Assembly (NCBI RefSeq): GCF_026262505.1
Contig: NC_067208.1
Location: forward strand, 6,147,962 to 6,211,961
Direction of reading: 5' to 3'
Length of the DNA: 64,000 nt
Source of the DNA: Trichomonas vaginalis G3
Lineage: Eukaryota > Parabasalia > Trichomonadida > Trichomonadidae
Below the pieces are notes generated by a model. It was not told the DNA's origin. It saw nothing but the letters and a program-made list of their open reading frames with translations, and ran no database searches. A program made the position numbers and the translations under genes. Shown here piece by piece: positions 32,291 through 42,721 of the stretch. How positions within the stretch are numbered: the first letter of the stretch is position 1; each line of letters begins with the position of its first letter.

Positions 32291-32523
32291 TAAAATGAAA
32301 TGATTTGAAAGAATAAAGAATTTTGAATATATTGGTCTTATTTTGATAAGCTTGGTCGTGTTTTGAATAGCTTGGCCATCTAATTCAATTATGATCTTTG
32401 AAAATTAGGTGAAATAAAACTAAAACATAAATGTAAAACTAGGGATATGAAATTGTGGTTGTACACCACTTGTATGTGCCGGATACCATTGTGTCAAATT
32501 TTTTCTGAAATTAACTTTAAAAG

Positions 32524-33003
32524 GAGTGGGGGACAAACTCGCCCATTGTCACTTTTCATTAACCTTAAACTTGTAATTTTCATTATTTTTAATTAACCTT
32601 ATTTCTTTCCCAATTCCTGATTTATTTTATTCACTTACTATTAAAGTCACATTTTAATAAAATATAATAATTTATTTATAGCATTTTTTTATACTGTAAT
32701 AAAAAATTAATTATAATAAATTAAATGTTTATTAAATCAAATGTTTCTTTGCAATAATATTTTTAATGTTGAGTAAACAATGTTGGGATCAAGTGTATCA
32801 TTTTTCAGACCTTTCTGAACAGCTTCAAGCATACTGATGCATTCGACTTTTTTAAATTGTGTCATTTCTTCGAAATCTCTTGTGACTTTTTGATAACTTT
32901 AACACTTCTCTCTGAATCCAGACCTTTAATTTGCAACTTAATCAGGAATGAAGGAACAACACTGGAATATAACTCGATGACAAGTTCATCGAGTCGAAGA
33001 TTT
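32524..33003. repeat. Duplicated left end of the inner MULE
   Basis: Direct copy of 7361-7846: terminal repeat GAGTGGGGGACAAACTCGCC, the non-coding 3' flank and the last third of the transposase gene, with small indels. It is bounded on both sides by satellite monomer fragments (TTGGTTGTACACCACTTG at 32456 and 33004). Confidence 0.85.
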
Positions 33004-36000
33004 GGTTGTACACCACTTGTATGTGCCGGATACCATTGTGTCAAATTTTTTCTGAAATTAACTTTAAAAGTACTAAGTAAATCATGAGATATAGCAATAT
33101 ATGTTTAAACCAACTTATATTTTGGTTGTACACCACTTGTATGTGCCGATACCATTGTGTCAAATTTTTTCTGAAATTAACTTTAAAAGTACTAAGTAAG
33201 ATCATGAGATATAGCAATATATGTTTAAACCAACTTATATTTTGGTTGTACACCACTTGTATGTGCCGGATACCATTGTGTCAAATTTTTTCTGAAATTA
33301 ACTTTAAAAGTACTAAGTAAGATCATTTATTTTTGCATAATTATAATGCCAATATGGTTTCTTTTGATTTTATTTCATTTATAAGCAAATCAGATTTACC
33401 CAAAAACTCCACTCCATAAGCGTTCATTTGCTAAATTAAAAAGTGACAATGGGCTAGTCTGTCCCTTTCTCCTTTAAAAGTACTAAGTAAGATCATGAGA
33501 TATAGCAATATATGTTTAAACCAACTTATATTTTGGTTGTACACCACTTGTATGTGCCGGATACCATTGTGTCAAATTTTTTCTGAAATTAACTTTAAAA
33601 GTACTAAGTAAGATCATGAGATATAGCAATATATGTTTAAACCAACTTATATTTTGGTTGTACACCACTTGTATGTGCCGGATACCATTGTGTCAAATTT
33701 TTTCTGAAATTAACTTTAAAAGTACTAAGTAAGATCATGAGATATAGCAATATATGTTTAAACCAACTTATATTTTGGTTGTACACCACTTGTATGTGCC
33801 GGATACCATTGTGTCAAATTTTTTCTGAAATTAACTTTAAAAGTACTAAGTAAGATCATTTATTTTTGCATAATATAATGCCAATATGGTTTCTTTTGAT
33901 TTTATTTCATTTATAAGCAAATCAGATTTACCCAAAAACTCCACTCCATAAGCGTTCATTTGCTAAATTAAAAAGTGACAATGGGCTAGTCTGTCCCTTT
34001 CTCCTTTAAAAGTACTAAGTAAGATCATGAGATATAGCAATATATGTTTAAACCAACTTATATTTTGGTTGTACACCACTTGTATGTGCCGGATACCATT
34101 GTGTCAAATTTTTTCTGAAATTAACTTTAAAAGTACTAAGTAAGATCATGAGATATAGCAATATATGTTTAAACCAACTTATATTTTGGTTGTACACCAC
34201 TTGTATGTGCCGGATACCATTGTGTCAAATTTTTTCTGAAATTAACTTTAAAAGTACTAAGTAAGATCATGAGATATAGCAATATATGTTTAAACCAACT
34301 TATATTTTGGTTGTACACCACTTGTATGTGCCGGATACCATTGTGTCAAATTTTTTCTGAAATTAACTTTAAAAGTACTAAGTAAGATCATGAGATATAG
34401 CAATATATGTTTAAACCAACTTATATTTTGGTTGTACACCACTTGTATGTGCCGGATACCATTGTGTCAAATTTTTTCTGAAATTAACTTTAAAAGTACT
34501 AAGTAAGATCATGAGATATAGCAATATATGTTTAAACCAACTTATATTTTGGTTGTACACCACTTGTATGTGCCGGATACCATTGTGTCAAATTTTTTCT
34601 GAAATTAACTTTAAAAGTACTAAGTAAGATCATTTATTTTTGCATAATATAATGCCAATATGGTTTCTTTTGATTTTATTTCATTTATAAGCAAATCAGA
34701 TTTACCCAAAAACTCCACTCCATAAGCGTTCATTTGCTAAATTAAAAAGTGACAATGGGCTAGTCTGTCCCTTTCTCCTTTAAAAGTACTAAGTAAGATC
34801 ATGAGATATAGCAATATATGTTTAAACCAACTTATATTTTGGTTGTACACCACTTGTATGTGCCGGATACCATTGTGTCAAATTTTTTCTGAAATTAACT
34901 TTAAAAGTACTAAGTAAGATCATGAGATATAGCAATATATGTTTAAACCAACTTATATTTTGGTTGTACACCACTTGTATGTGCCGGATACCATTGTGTC
35001 AAATTTTTTCTGAAATTAACTTTAAAAGTACTAAGTAAGATCATGAGATATAGCAATATATGTTTAAACCAACTTATATTTTGGTTGTACACCACTTGTA
35101 TGTGCCGGATACCATTGTGTCAAATTTTTTCTGAAAATTAACTTTAAAAGTACTAAGTAAGATCATGAGATATAGCAATATATGTTTAAACCAACTTATA
35201 TTTTGGTTGTACACCACTTGTATGTGCCGGATACCATTGTGTCAAATTTTTTCTGAAATTAACTTTAAAAGTACTAAGTAAGATCATTTATTTTTGCATA
35301 ATATAATGCCAATATGGTTTCTTTTGATTTTATTTCATTTATAAGCAAATCAGATTTACCCAAAAACTCCACTCCATAAGCGTTCATTTGCTAAATTAAA
35401 AAGTGACAATGGGCTAGTCTGTCCCTTTCTCCTTTAAAAGTACTAAGTAAGATCATGAGATATAGCAATATATGTTTAAACCAAACTTATATTTTGGTTG
35501 TACACCACTTGTATGTGCCGGATACCATTGTGTCAAATTTTTTCTGAAATTAACTTTAAAAGTACTAAGTAAGATCATGAGATATAGCAATATATGTTTA
35601 AAACCAACTTATATTTTGGTTGTACACCACTTGTATGTGCCGGATACCATTGTGTCAAATTTTTTCTGAAATTAACTTTAAAAGTACTAAGTAAGATCAT
35701 GAGATATAGCAATATATGTTTAAACCAACTTATATTTTGGTTGTACACCACTTGTATGTGCCGGATACCATTGTGTCAAATTTTTTCTGAAATTAACTTT
35801 AAAAGTACTAAGTAAGATCATTTATTTTGCATAATATAATGCCAATATGGTTTCTTTTTGATTTTATTTCATTTATAAGCAAATCAGATTTACCCAAAAA
35901 CTCCACTCCATAAGCGTTCATTTGCTAAATTAAAAGTGACAATGGGCTAGTCTGTCCCTTTCTCCTTTAAAAGTACTAAGTAAGATCATGAGATATAGCA

Positions 36001-38097
36001 ATATATGTTTAAACCAACTTATATTTTGGTTGTACACCACTTGTATGTGCCGGATACCATTGTGTCAAATTTTTTCTGAAATTAACTTTAAAAGTACTAA
36101 GTAAGATCATGAGATATAGCAATATATGTTTAAACCAACTTATATTTTGGTTGTACACCACTTGTATGTGCCGGATTACCATTGTGTCAAATTTTTTTCT
36201 GAAATTAACTTTAAAAGTACTAAGTAAGATCATGAGATATAGCAATATATGTTTAAACCAACTTATATTTTGGTTGTACACCACTTGTATGTGCCGGATA
36301 CCATTGTGTTTCAAATTTTTTCTGAAATTAAACTTTAAAAGTACTAAGTAAGATCATGAGATATAGCAATATATGTTTAAACCAACTTATATTTTGGTTG
36401 TACACCACTTGTATGTGCCGGATACCATTGTGTCAAATTTTTTCTGAAATTAACTTTAAAAGTACTAAGTAAGATCATTTATTTTTGCATAATATAATGC
36501 CAATATGGTTTCTTTTGATTTTATTTCATTTATAAGCAAATCAGATTTACCCAAAAACTCCACTCCATAAGCGTTCATTTGCTAAATTAAAAAGTGACAA
36601 TGGGCTAGTCTGTCCCTTTCTCCTTTTAAAAGTACTAAGTAAGATCATGAGATATAGCAATATATGTTTAAACCAACTTATATTTTGGTTGTACACCACT
36701 TGTATGTGCCGGATACCATTGTGTCAAATTTTTTCTGAAATTAACTTTAAAAGTACTAAGTAAGATCATGAGATATAGCAATATATGTTTAAACCAACTT
36801 ATATTTTGGTTGTACACCACTTGTATGTGCCGGATACCATTGTGTCAAATTTTTTCTGAAATTAACTTTAAAAGTACTAAGTAAGATCATTTATTTTTGC
36901 ATAATATAATGCCAATATGGTTTCTTTTGATTTTATTTCATTTATAAGCAAATCAGATTTACCCAAAAACTCCACTCCATAAGCGTTCATTTGCTAAATT
37001 AAAAAAGTGACAATGGGCTAGTCTGTCCCTTCTCCTTTAAAAGTACTAAGTAAGATCATGAGATATAGCAATATATGTTTAAACCAACTTATATTTTGGT
37101 TGTACACCACTTGTATGTGCCGGATACCATGTGTCAAATTTTTTCTGAAATTAACTTTAAAAGTACTAAGTAAGATCATGAGATATAGCAATATATGTTT
37201 AAACCAACTTATATTTTGGTTGTACACCACTTGTATGTGCCGGATACCATTGTGTCAAATTTTTTCTGAAATTAACTTTAAAAGTACTAAGTAAGATCAT
37301 GAGATATAGCAATATATGTTTAAACCAACTTATATTTTGGTTGTACACCACTTGTATGTGCCGGATACCATTGTGTCAAATTTTTTCTGAAATTAACTTT
37401 AAAAGTACTAAGTAAGATCATGAGATATAGCAATATATGTTTAAACCAACTTATATTTTGGTTGTACACCACTTGTATGTGCCGGATACCATTGTGTCAA
37501 ATTTTTTCTGAAATTAACTTTAAAAGTACTAAGTAAGATCATTTATTTTTGCATAATATAATGCCAATATGGTTTCTTTTGATTTTATTTCATTTATAAG
37601 CAAATCAGATTTACCCAAAAACTCCACTCCATAAGCGTTCATTTGCTAAATTAAAAAGTGACAATGGGCTAGTCTGTCCCTTTCTCCTTTAAAAGTACTA
37701 AGTAAGATCATGAGATATAGCAATATATGTTTAAACCAACTTATATTTTGGTTGTACACCACTTGTATGTGCCGGATACCATTGTGTCAAATTTTTTCTG
37801 AAATTAACTTTAAAAGTACTAAGTAAGATCATGAGATATAGCAATATATGTTTAAACCAACTTATATTTTGGTTGTACACCACTTGTATGTGCCGGATAC
37901 CATTGTGTCAAATTTTTTCTGAAATTAACTTTAAAAGTACTAAGTAAGATCATTTATTTTTGCATAATATAATGCCAATATGGTTTCTTTTGATTTTATT
38001 TCATTTATAGGCAAATCAGATTTACCCAAAAACTCCACTCCATAAGCGTTCATTTGCTAAATTAAAAAGTGACAATGGGCTAGTCTGTCCCTTTCTC
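33004..38097. repeat. Higher-order satellite built from the MULE right end
   Basis: Thirty copies of a 120-bp A monomer (TTGGTTGTACACCACTTGTA ... AAGTACTAAGTAAGATCATG) occur in groups of 3, 3, 5, 4, 3, 4, 2, 4 and 2. Each group is closed by one of nine B blocks of about 147 bp (starting near 33325, 33858, 34632, 35283, 35818, 36475, 36890, 37541 and 37953). Every B block ends in GTGACAATGGGCTAGTCTGT plus CCCTTTCTC, which is the right terminal inverted repeat of the MULE. The last B block is the real end of the element. Copies differ by only a few single-base indels, so expansion was recent. There are no genes; open frames here are repeat artefacts. Confidence 0.92.
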
Positions 38098-38106
38098 GAG
38101 ATAATG

Positions 38107-41100
38107 TATTTATCTGTAAAAATTGTATGTGATCAAATTTGATTGATAAATTTATTCAGTAATAATAAATTGCATGTACAATATATTATTGTCTTGCCAT
38201 TTTTTTGCTCATAATAAAAAATCTTTAAAAATGATAACAATAAAAGAGTATTAAGTAAAAATTTATACATCCAAAATATATTTCAGTAACAGCATAATAC
38301 GCCTATGCTAATTTTTAGTTCTTAAATTAAATAGATGTCCCTAATCCCATAGATATTCACCAAACTTGGCAAATTCTGAACGTGATCTACATATCCCTAG
38401 CAAGTAGATCATATTGGTATACGTATCTTGATCAAATAAAAAGAATATTTGTTGAATAATTTCTGTTCAAATTAAAAGTTCTTCAACTTACGGTAAATCT
38501 ATCTGCCTTAAAAAGTATTACGATATTATGCAAAGTCAATTTTCTCCAAAAAAATATTTGAAGATGATACTTTAAGTATACCAAAAATACAAGAATTTTG
38601 AGAGAACTCAATGAATTTTTGTGAAGGTGGAGTTAAATTGAGAAGATTTTTGGTCAGAGAAAAACAAAAATTACTATCTGATTAAAATGGTAAAAATGAA
38701 AAAAGTTTAAACAAAGGAAATGAAGAATTTATATTATAATTAGAATTTAAAGAGTAAATATAAAAGATTGAAAGAAAGAATAATAATAGGATTCTTGAAT
38801 GCAACATTTGGAATGATGTTTCCAGTTGTAGATGTGTTAAGCAAAGAGAGATAATGATAGTTTCTTGAGTTTTGAGTTAAGCTTGTTGTAGATGAGAGAG
38901 AAATTTTGACGAGACTGAGGAACTTCATTTGGAATGATGTTTCCAGTTGTAGATGTGTTAAGCAAAGAGAGATAATGATAGTTTCTTGAGTTTTTGCAAT
39001 TAACCATCCTCAATGACTATTGTTTTAATATAATTTTTAAATTTTTTAAAAACTGACATTTTAGTTGTATATTTTTTCTAACAAAGGTACATTCACTAGG
39101 CGATAACAGTAAAATGGGATGAAAATATGATAAATAGCATCCCTATATAGTGCCAAACAATATTTATACGGGCCAAAAAAATTTGGCTAGAGATTTGGCG
39201 AGTTATAAAACTTAGAAAATTGAGAGGGATTTTTATTTTTGAATTTTTTTTGGAAAGTTAAAATTGCGATTAAAAATCGATTTCCAGGAGAACTAAGCAT
39301 CTCATCATATATTTAAATCGATAAAAATATTAAATAATAGTTGAATAGTATAACAACGTGAAATTATGGCTGAATCTACAGAAAAAATGAACATATTTGA
39401 CATTTTTGAAAATTCATACGTTAGATGGTGACAGACTCATAAACTATACTTTAGCTAAGATTGATATATGGTTTCAACAACACATGGTTAAAATTGTAAA
39501 AATATTTTAGATTTCAAAAAGATATATGGTAATATAATGGAACAAAGTCAACAAATAGCATGTTAAATATGTTATAATTAACTTTTTATTAGATCCAATA
39601 GTAGATATCGAATGGTTTCCAGCTTTATGGTTAAATATTTTCTTTTCGAGCTTCTCTTTAACTGTTGTATTAAGGTTGTAAATTTTTGATGCTAGAAACT
39701 ATGGAATCTTCTTTGCTGCTGCATTTTTCTTGAGAGTTCTTGCAATTTCGAATAGATCTGCGCATTGTATGAAATTGAGGCTTTAAAATATCTTGAAAAC
39801 AGAATAGGACTGCTTTTCCAAAGGAATGCTTACTTGTAAATCAGAGAGTTTCAAAATTGAGAGCAAGATTATCATCATAACTTTCGATTTTGCTGCGAAA
39901 AAGGAAGACAAGTAATTAACAAATCATTTACTGTTGTTCATCAAAAGAAGAAAACTTTGATAACAACTAATGATGATAAAATCAAGCTATCTTTTAATAT
40001 TTTAAATTGATAAGACATTCAAAATATTTGAATGGTTTAAAATATTTTCTTTTAATTTCTATAAGATATTATCATGATTATATAATAAAATTTAAATTTT
40101 TATTCAAAAAGGCAATATTTCAAACTTTTAATTTCAAAAATCTTAATTCTGCAATAAGTGTATTTAATTGTAGCAAATTTAATGATCCTTCGTCATGCTT
40201 AGCAATTTGGAACTCATAAATTAATGATTTCTTCAAGTAAAATTCTGCATTATTTCAAAAGTCAATAATTCTCTAGTAACTTTTCTTCAAACCCTAACCA
40301 TTATATTATATGTATAATGGAGAATAATTGCAAAGAAAGATAGCCGAATTTACTGGGTAGTTCTTGTGATGCGAAATAATTGCAAATTAACACATAGTTT
40401 TAACAGCATCAATCTCTTTTTGCTCTCATTTAAATGCATTCGCACACTTTAATTTTGAAATATAAGAGTTTTGGAAATTATCAAATTTATCTGCTCAAAT
40501 ACTATAGATCTTCATAAGTGTTAATAGAATCACCAGCCTTACATATAGTGTTTAATATAATGATGCACATCATACTGGGATTTATTCCTTATTCATCTAG
40601 TTATTATAAGATTTACAACCCCATGAAAATTTAAAATTTTGTCAAAAATAGTGAATGTACCTTTTTTCTAACACAACTATCAATAAATTGTAATATCATT
40701 ATACTATATATTAATATGAATTTTTATAGAAAAGCTTTATTTTTTTCTCAATTTTTAATTTCATTTCAGTCTCTAAACTTTCTTACTATGTAAAAACGTA
40801 TTATTATAGTAATAAAATAAAATACATGTTTATTCGATCTCGTATTTCAAAAAAATAAAATTACTTATATAAAAAGATTCTCTTTAGTCAACTTTCTTTT
40901 TGAATCTCTAATAAGTTTTTACTGTTGCTTCTATATATTAAGTATTGATTCTTGTAGTAAAGAAAATCCGGAACGTTTATTTATTAGAATACTCGAACTT
41001 TGACTTACATATTACTAATTGTAATTATTTTCAAGAGCTATTTCTATTACTCCTACTTGTTCGGCTTAAAATCTGCTATATTGTTAAGATAAACTAAGTC

Positions 41101-41494
41101 TAAATTTTGAACCATTTTTTGAAGTTTAAAGTGTAATACATATCGATTTTTTATCCGAATTTAAGAATTGCTTCAAAGTTTTAGCGTGAAATCGTGCATT
41201 TTTTCTAATGAAATTGTTATTATAAGATAAGCAATCTGAGTTTTTTTGAATAATATGTCACTACACATGATAGAGCGTTACGTGCTGAAAAGTTACGCTT
41301 CGTTCTGAAAGTGGTAATGAAGTTTTATTAGAATTCATCAAAAAAACGTATGAAAATAATCGTATGTCAAAATGTGAGCACTTCTCAAATTTTGCTCACA
41401 TTTTGACTATTTTTGTGAGATCTTCCTCACAATTTTTGACAAACGTACAAAAAAGTGCCAAAATGTGAGCAAATGTGAGCAATTTTTATATCTC
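38107..41494. repeat. Right inverted arm of the foldback element (remainder)
   Basis: Reverse complement of 1115-5797 without the mariner. It contains the second copy of the small element (39084-40663) and ends in the GCTCACATTT-rich terminus. No gene is seen; the 62-codon frame at 38740-38928 is the mirror of 4972-5160 and has no recognisable domain. Confidence 0.85.
39084..40663. mobile_element. Small non-autonomous element in the right arm
   Basis: 1580 bp with ends AAGGTACATTCACTA and TAGTGAATGTACCTT and flanking TTTTCTAACA (39074-39083 and 40664-40673). This is the mariner-free version of 1946-4817. No coding capacity is recognised. Confidence 0.7.
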
Positions 41495-41968
41495 TTCAAG
41501 CATTAACATTATCGAATAATAATCCTTTGAATCATAATCAATAATAATTGACCTTTCACCAGTTTCTATCGTTTGTTTTATTTCTTTTTGTTCCCCACTA
41601 TCCGGATCGGTCATTGTAATTGTTTTTGTTATAATATCTGCTTTATCTTTAACTTCAATCTTTTTTCCATCGGGATATTTAAACCAAAATTCCAAAAATT
41701 CGATATTGTCAATCTGTTCATATTTTAATCTATCAATTACATTTTTAATACCATCTGAAAATCTTATGAAATGGTCATTATATGGGTTTGATTGAACTAA
41801 ATTTGAATGAAGTGAAATATAACCTGTTGATGAATATGACATTGACTCATATTTTCTGAAAACACTAAAATTTATAACATGAATGAATTTCTTATTCGTT
41901 GAATTTATGAATTCTTGAGGTAATCTTATTCTAGTTTTATTTATCACTGGAAAATAACGCTTTACCAT
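41486..41968 (-). pseudogene. Polinton B beta-rich protein, unknown (fossil)
   Basis: I start at MVKRYFPVINKTRIRLPQEF (41968), facing the gene at 41988 across a 19-bp shared start signal. The sequence is beta-rich (KFIHVINFSVFRKYESMSY; NIEFLEFWFKYPDGKKIEV). Its last residues run into the end of the foldback element. It may be a minor virion protein comparable to the Polinton A gene at 9837-10718, but similarity is too low to be sure. It lies opposite the 453-1103 gene, with which it was convergent before the insertion. Confidence 0.45.
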
Positions 41969-41987
41969 ATTTTTAATCGTAATAAAA
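41969..41987. promoter_or_regulatory. 19-bp bidirectional start signal
   Basis: ATTTTTAATCGTAATAAAA separates two divergent ATGs. Read either way it gives T-run, an ATCG/ACGA core, then A-rich bases abutting ATG, so it serves as the upstream signal for both genes. It leaves no room for any longer promoter that does not overlap coding sequence. Confidence 0.6.
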
Positions 41988-42698
41988 ATGTCAATTATCA
42001 ATATTATTTCGAATAATAAATGTGAATTAAATTTAACAGTTAGCGGAATTTATAATGTTACTCTCGTTTCTGTGAGTGGTAAATTTAATCCCATTCTTTT
42101 AGACCCTTCAGATTATATATCATTTATTAAAGATGACCATGAAAAAACGTATGATATGTATATAAATAATGTGATAACGAAATGGGATATTAACACGATT
42201 TTAAGTTATTTAAATGAAACATTTATCGTATGGTATGAAGAAAATTTTAAATCAAAACCTGATAAACTTTTTGAACTTGATGAAATAAATAACCTTATTA
42301 AATTTCCGCTGAAAATTAAATTTTGTACTCCTCATCTTCGTTCATTGTTGGGAATATTAAATTTTGAAAAAGATGTAGGGGATGTTTTGTATTCTGACAC
42401 TGGTTCCAATTTCATTTTAATCAAATGTGATAAAGTTAATACCCCAATGAGATTTTCACATCAAACATTAAACCCTAACTCTTACCCATCAATACAAAAC
42501 ATTTTATCCATCAACTTAAACACATTTTCTTTATCATATCCGTTTCAATTATCCGGGAATTCATTTATTCTTCATTCAAAAGATTTATCAAATATTAAAT
42601 TTAGAATAACTGACCTATTTGATTGTGATTTAGAATTCATGAATGAAATATTATGGCAATTTCAAATAGAAAAAATAGCTGATGAGATAACGGATTAA
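41988..42698 (+). CDS. Penton/minor-capsid-like protein, 236 residues (Polinton B)
   Basis: Beta-rich protein beginning MSIINIISNNKCELNLTVSG, with TPHLRSLLGILNFEKDVGD in the middle and DLSNIKFRITDLFDCDLEF near the end. The order matches the Polinton A gene at 12922-13653. This layout is typical of Polinton proteins proposed as penton or minor capsid subunits; the role is inference. It lies 23 bp before the fibre gene on the same strand, suggesting that vertex protein and fibre are made together. It looks whole. Confidence 0.55.
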   Translation: MSIINIISNNKCELNLTVSGIYNVTLVSVSGKFNPILLDPSDYISFIKDDHEKTYDMYINNVITKWDINTILSYLNETFIVWYEENFKSKPDKLFELDEINNLIKFPLKIKFCTPHLRSLLGILNFEKDVGDVLYSDTGSNFILIKCDKVNTPMRFSHQTLNPNSYPSIQNILSINLNTFSLSYPFQLSGNSFILHSKDLSNIKFRITDLFDCDLEFMNEILWQFQIEKIADEITD

Positions 42699-42721
42699 AT
42701 ATTTATTTTTAATCGTAATAA

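Larger units (their letters stand above)
7361..38097 (-). mobile_element. Inner Mutator-like element (MULE) with Polinton and mariner inside
   Basis: Flanked by 9-bp direct repeats GAGATAATG (7352-7360 and 38098-38106). The terminal inverted repeats of about 33 bp begin GAGTGGGGGACAAACTCACC at 7361; the right end reads, inverted, GAGAAAGGGACAGACTAGCC at 38097, and both continue CATTGTCACTTTTT. It encodes a MULE transposase on the minus strand (32290 down to 7572), split by Polinton A (8404-30366) and by mariner copy 2 (30720-32022). Right of the gene lie a duplicated copy of its left end (32524-33003) and a satellite array made of its right end. Without the Polinton and mariner it would be about 7.5 kb. 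Confidence 0.88.
1115..41494. mobile_element. 40.4-kb foldback, MULE-like element holding further insertions
   Basis: The element is bounded by 9-bp direct repeats TTCAAGCAT (1106-1114 and 41495-41503), the target-duplication size typical of Mutator-like elements. Its ends are inverted: GAGATATAAAAATTGCTCAC at 1115 and its reverse complement ending at 41494. The end region carries several copies of GCTCACATTT in both orientations, plausible transposase-binding sites. Without later insertions the element is two inverted arms of about 3.6 kb around a 1.1-kb loop, with no recognisable transposase of its own, so it is probably non-autonomous. Later insertions are a mariner at 1961-3260 and a second MULE at 7361-38097. 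It lies at the junction of two convergent Polinton B genes. Confidence 0.85.

Noticed and set aside
33004-38097. Many overlapping open frames on both strands and a CRISPR-like look
   Set aside because: The frames come from the 120-bp monomer, whose length is a multiple of three. Units are head-to-tail satellites with no unique spacers, so it is neither coding nor CRISPR.
1115-41494. LTR retroelement reading of the long repeats
   Set aside because: The long repeats are inverted, not direct, and the flanks are 9-bp duplications without TG...CA ends or reverse transcriptase.
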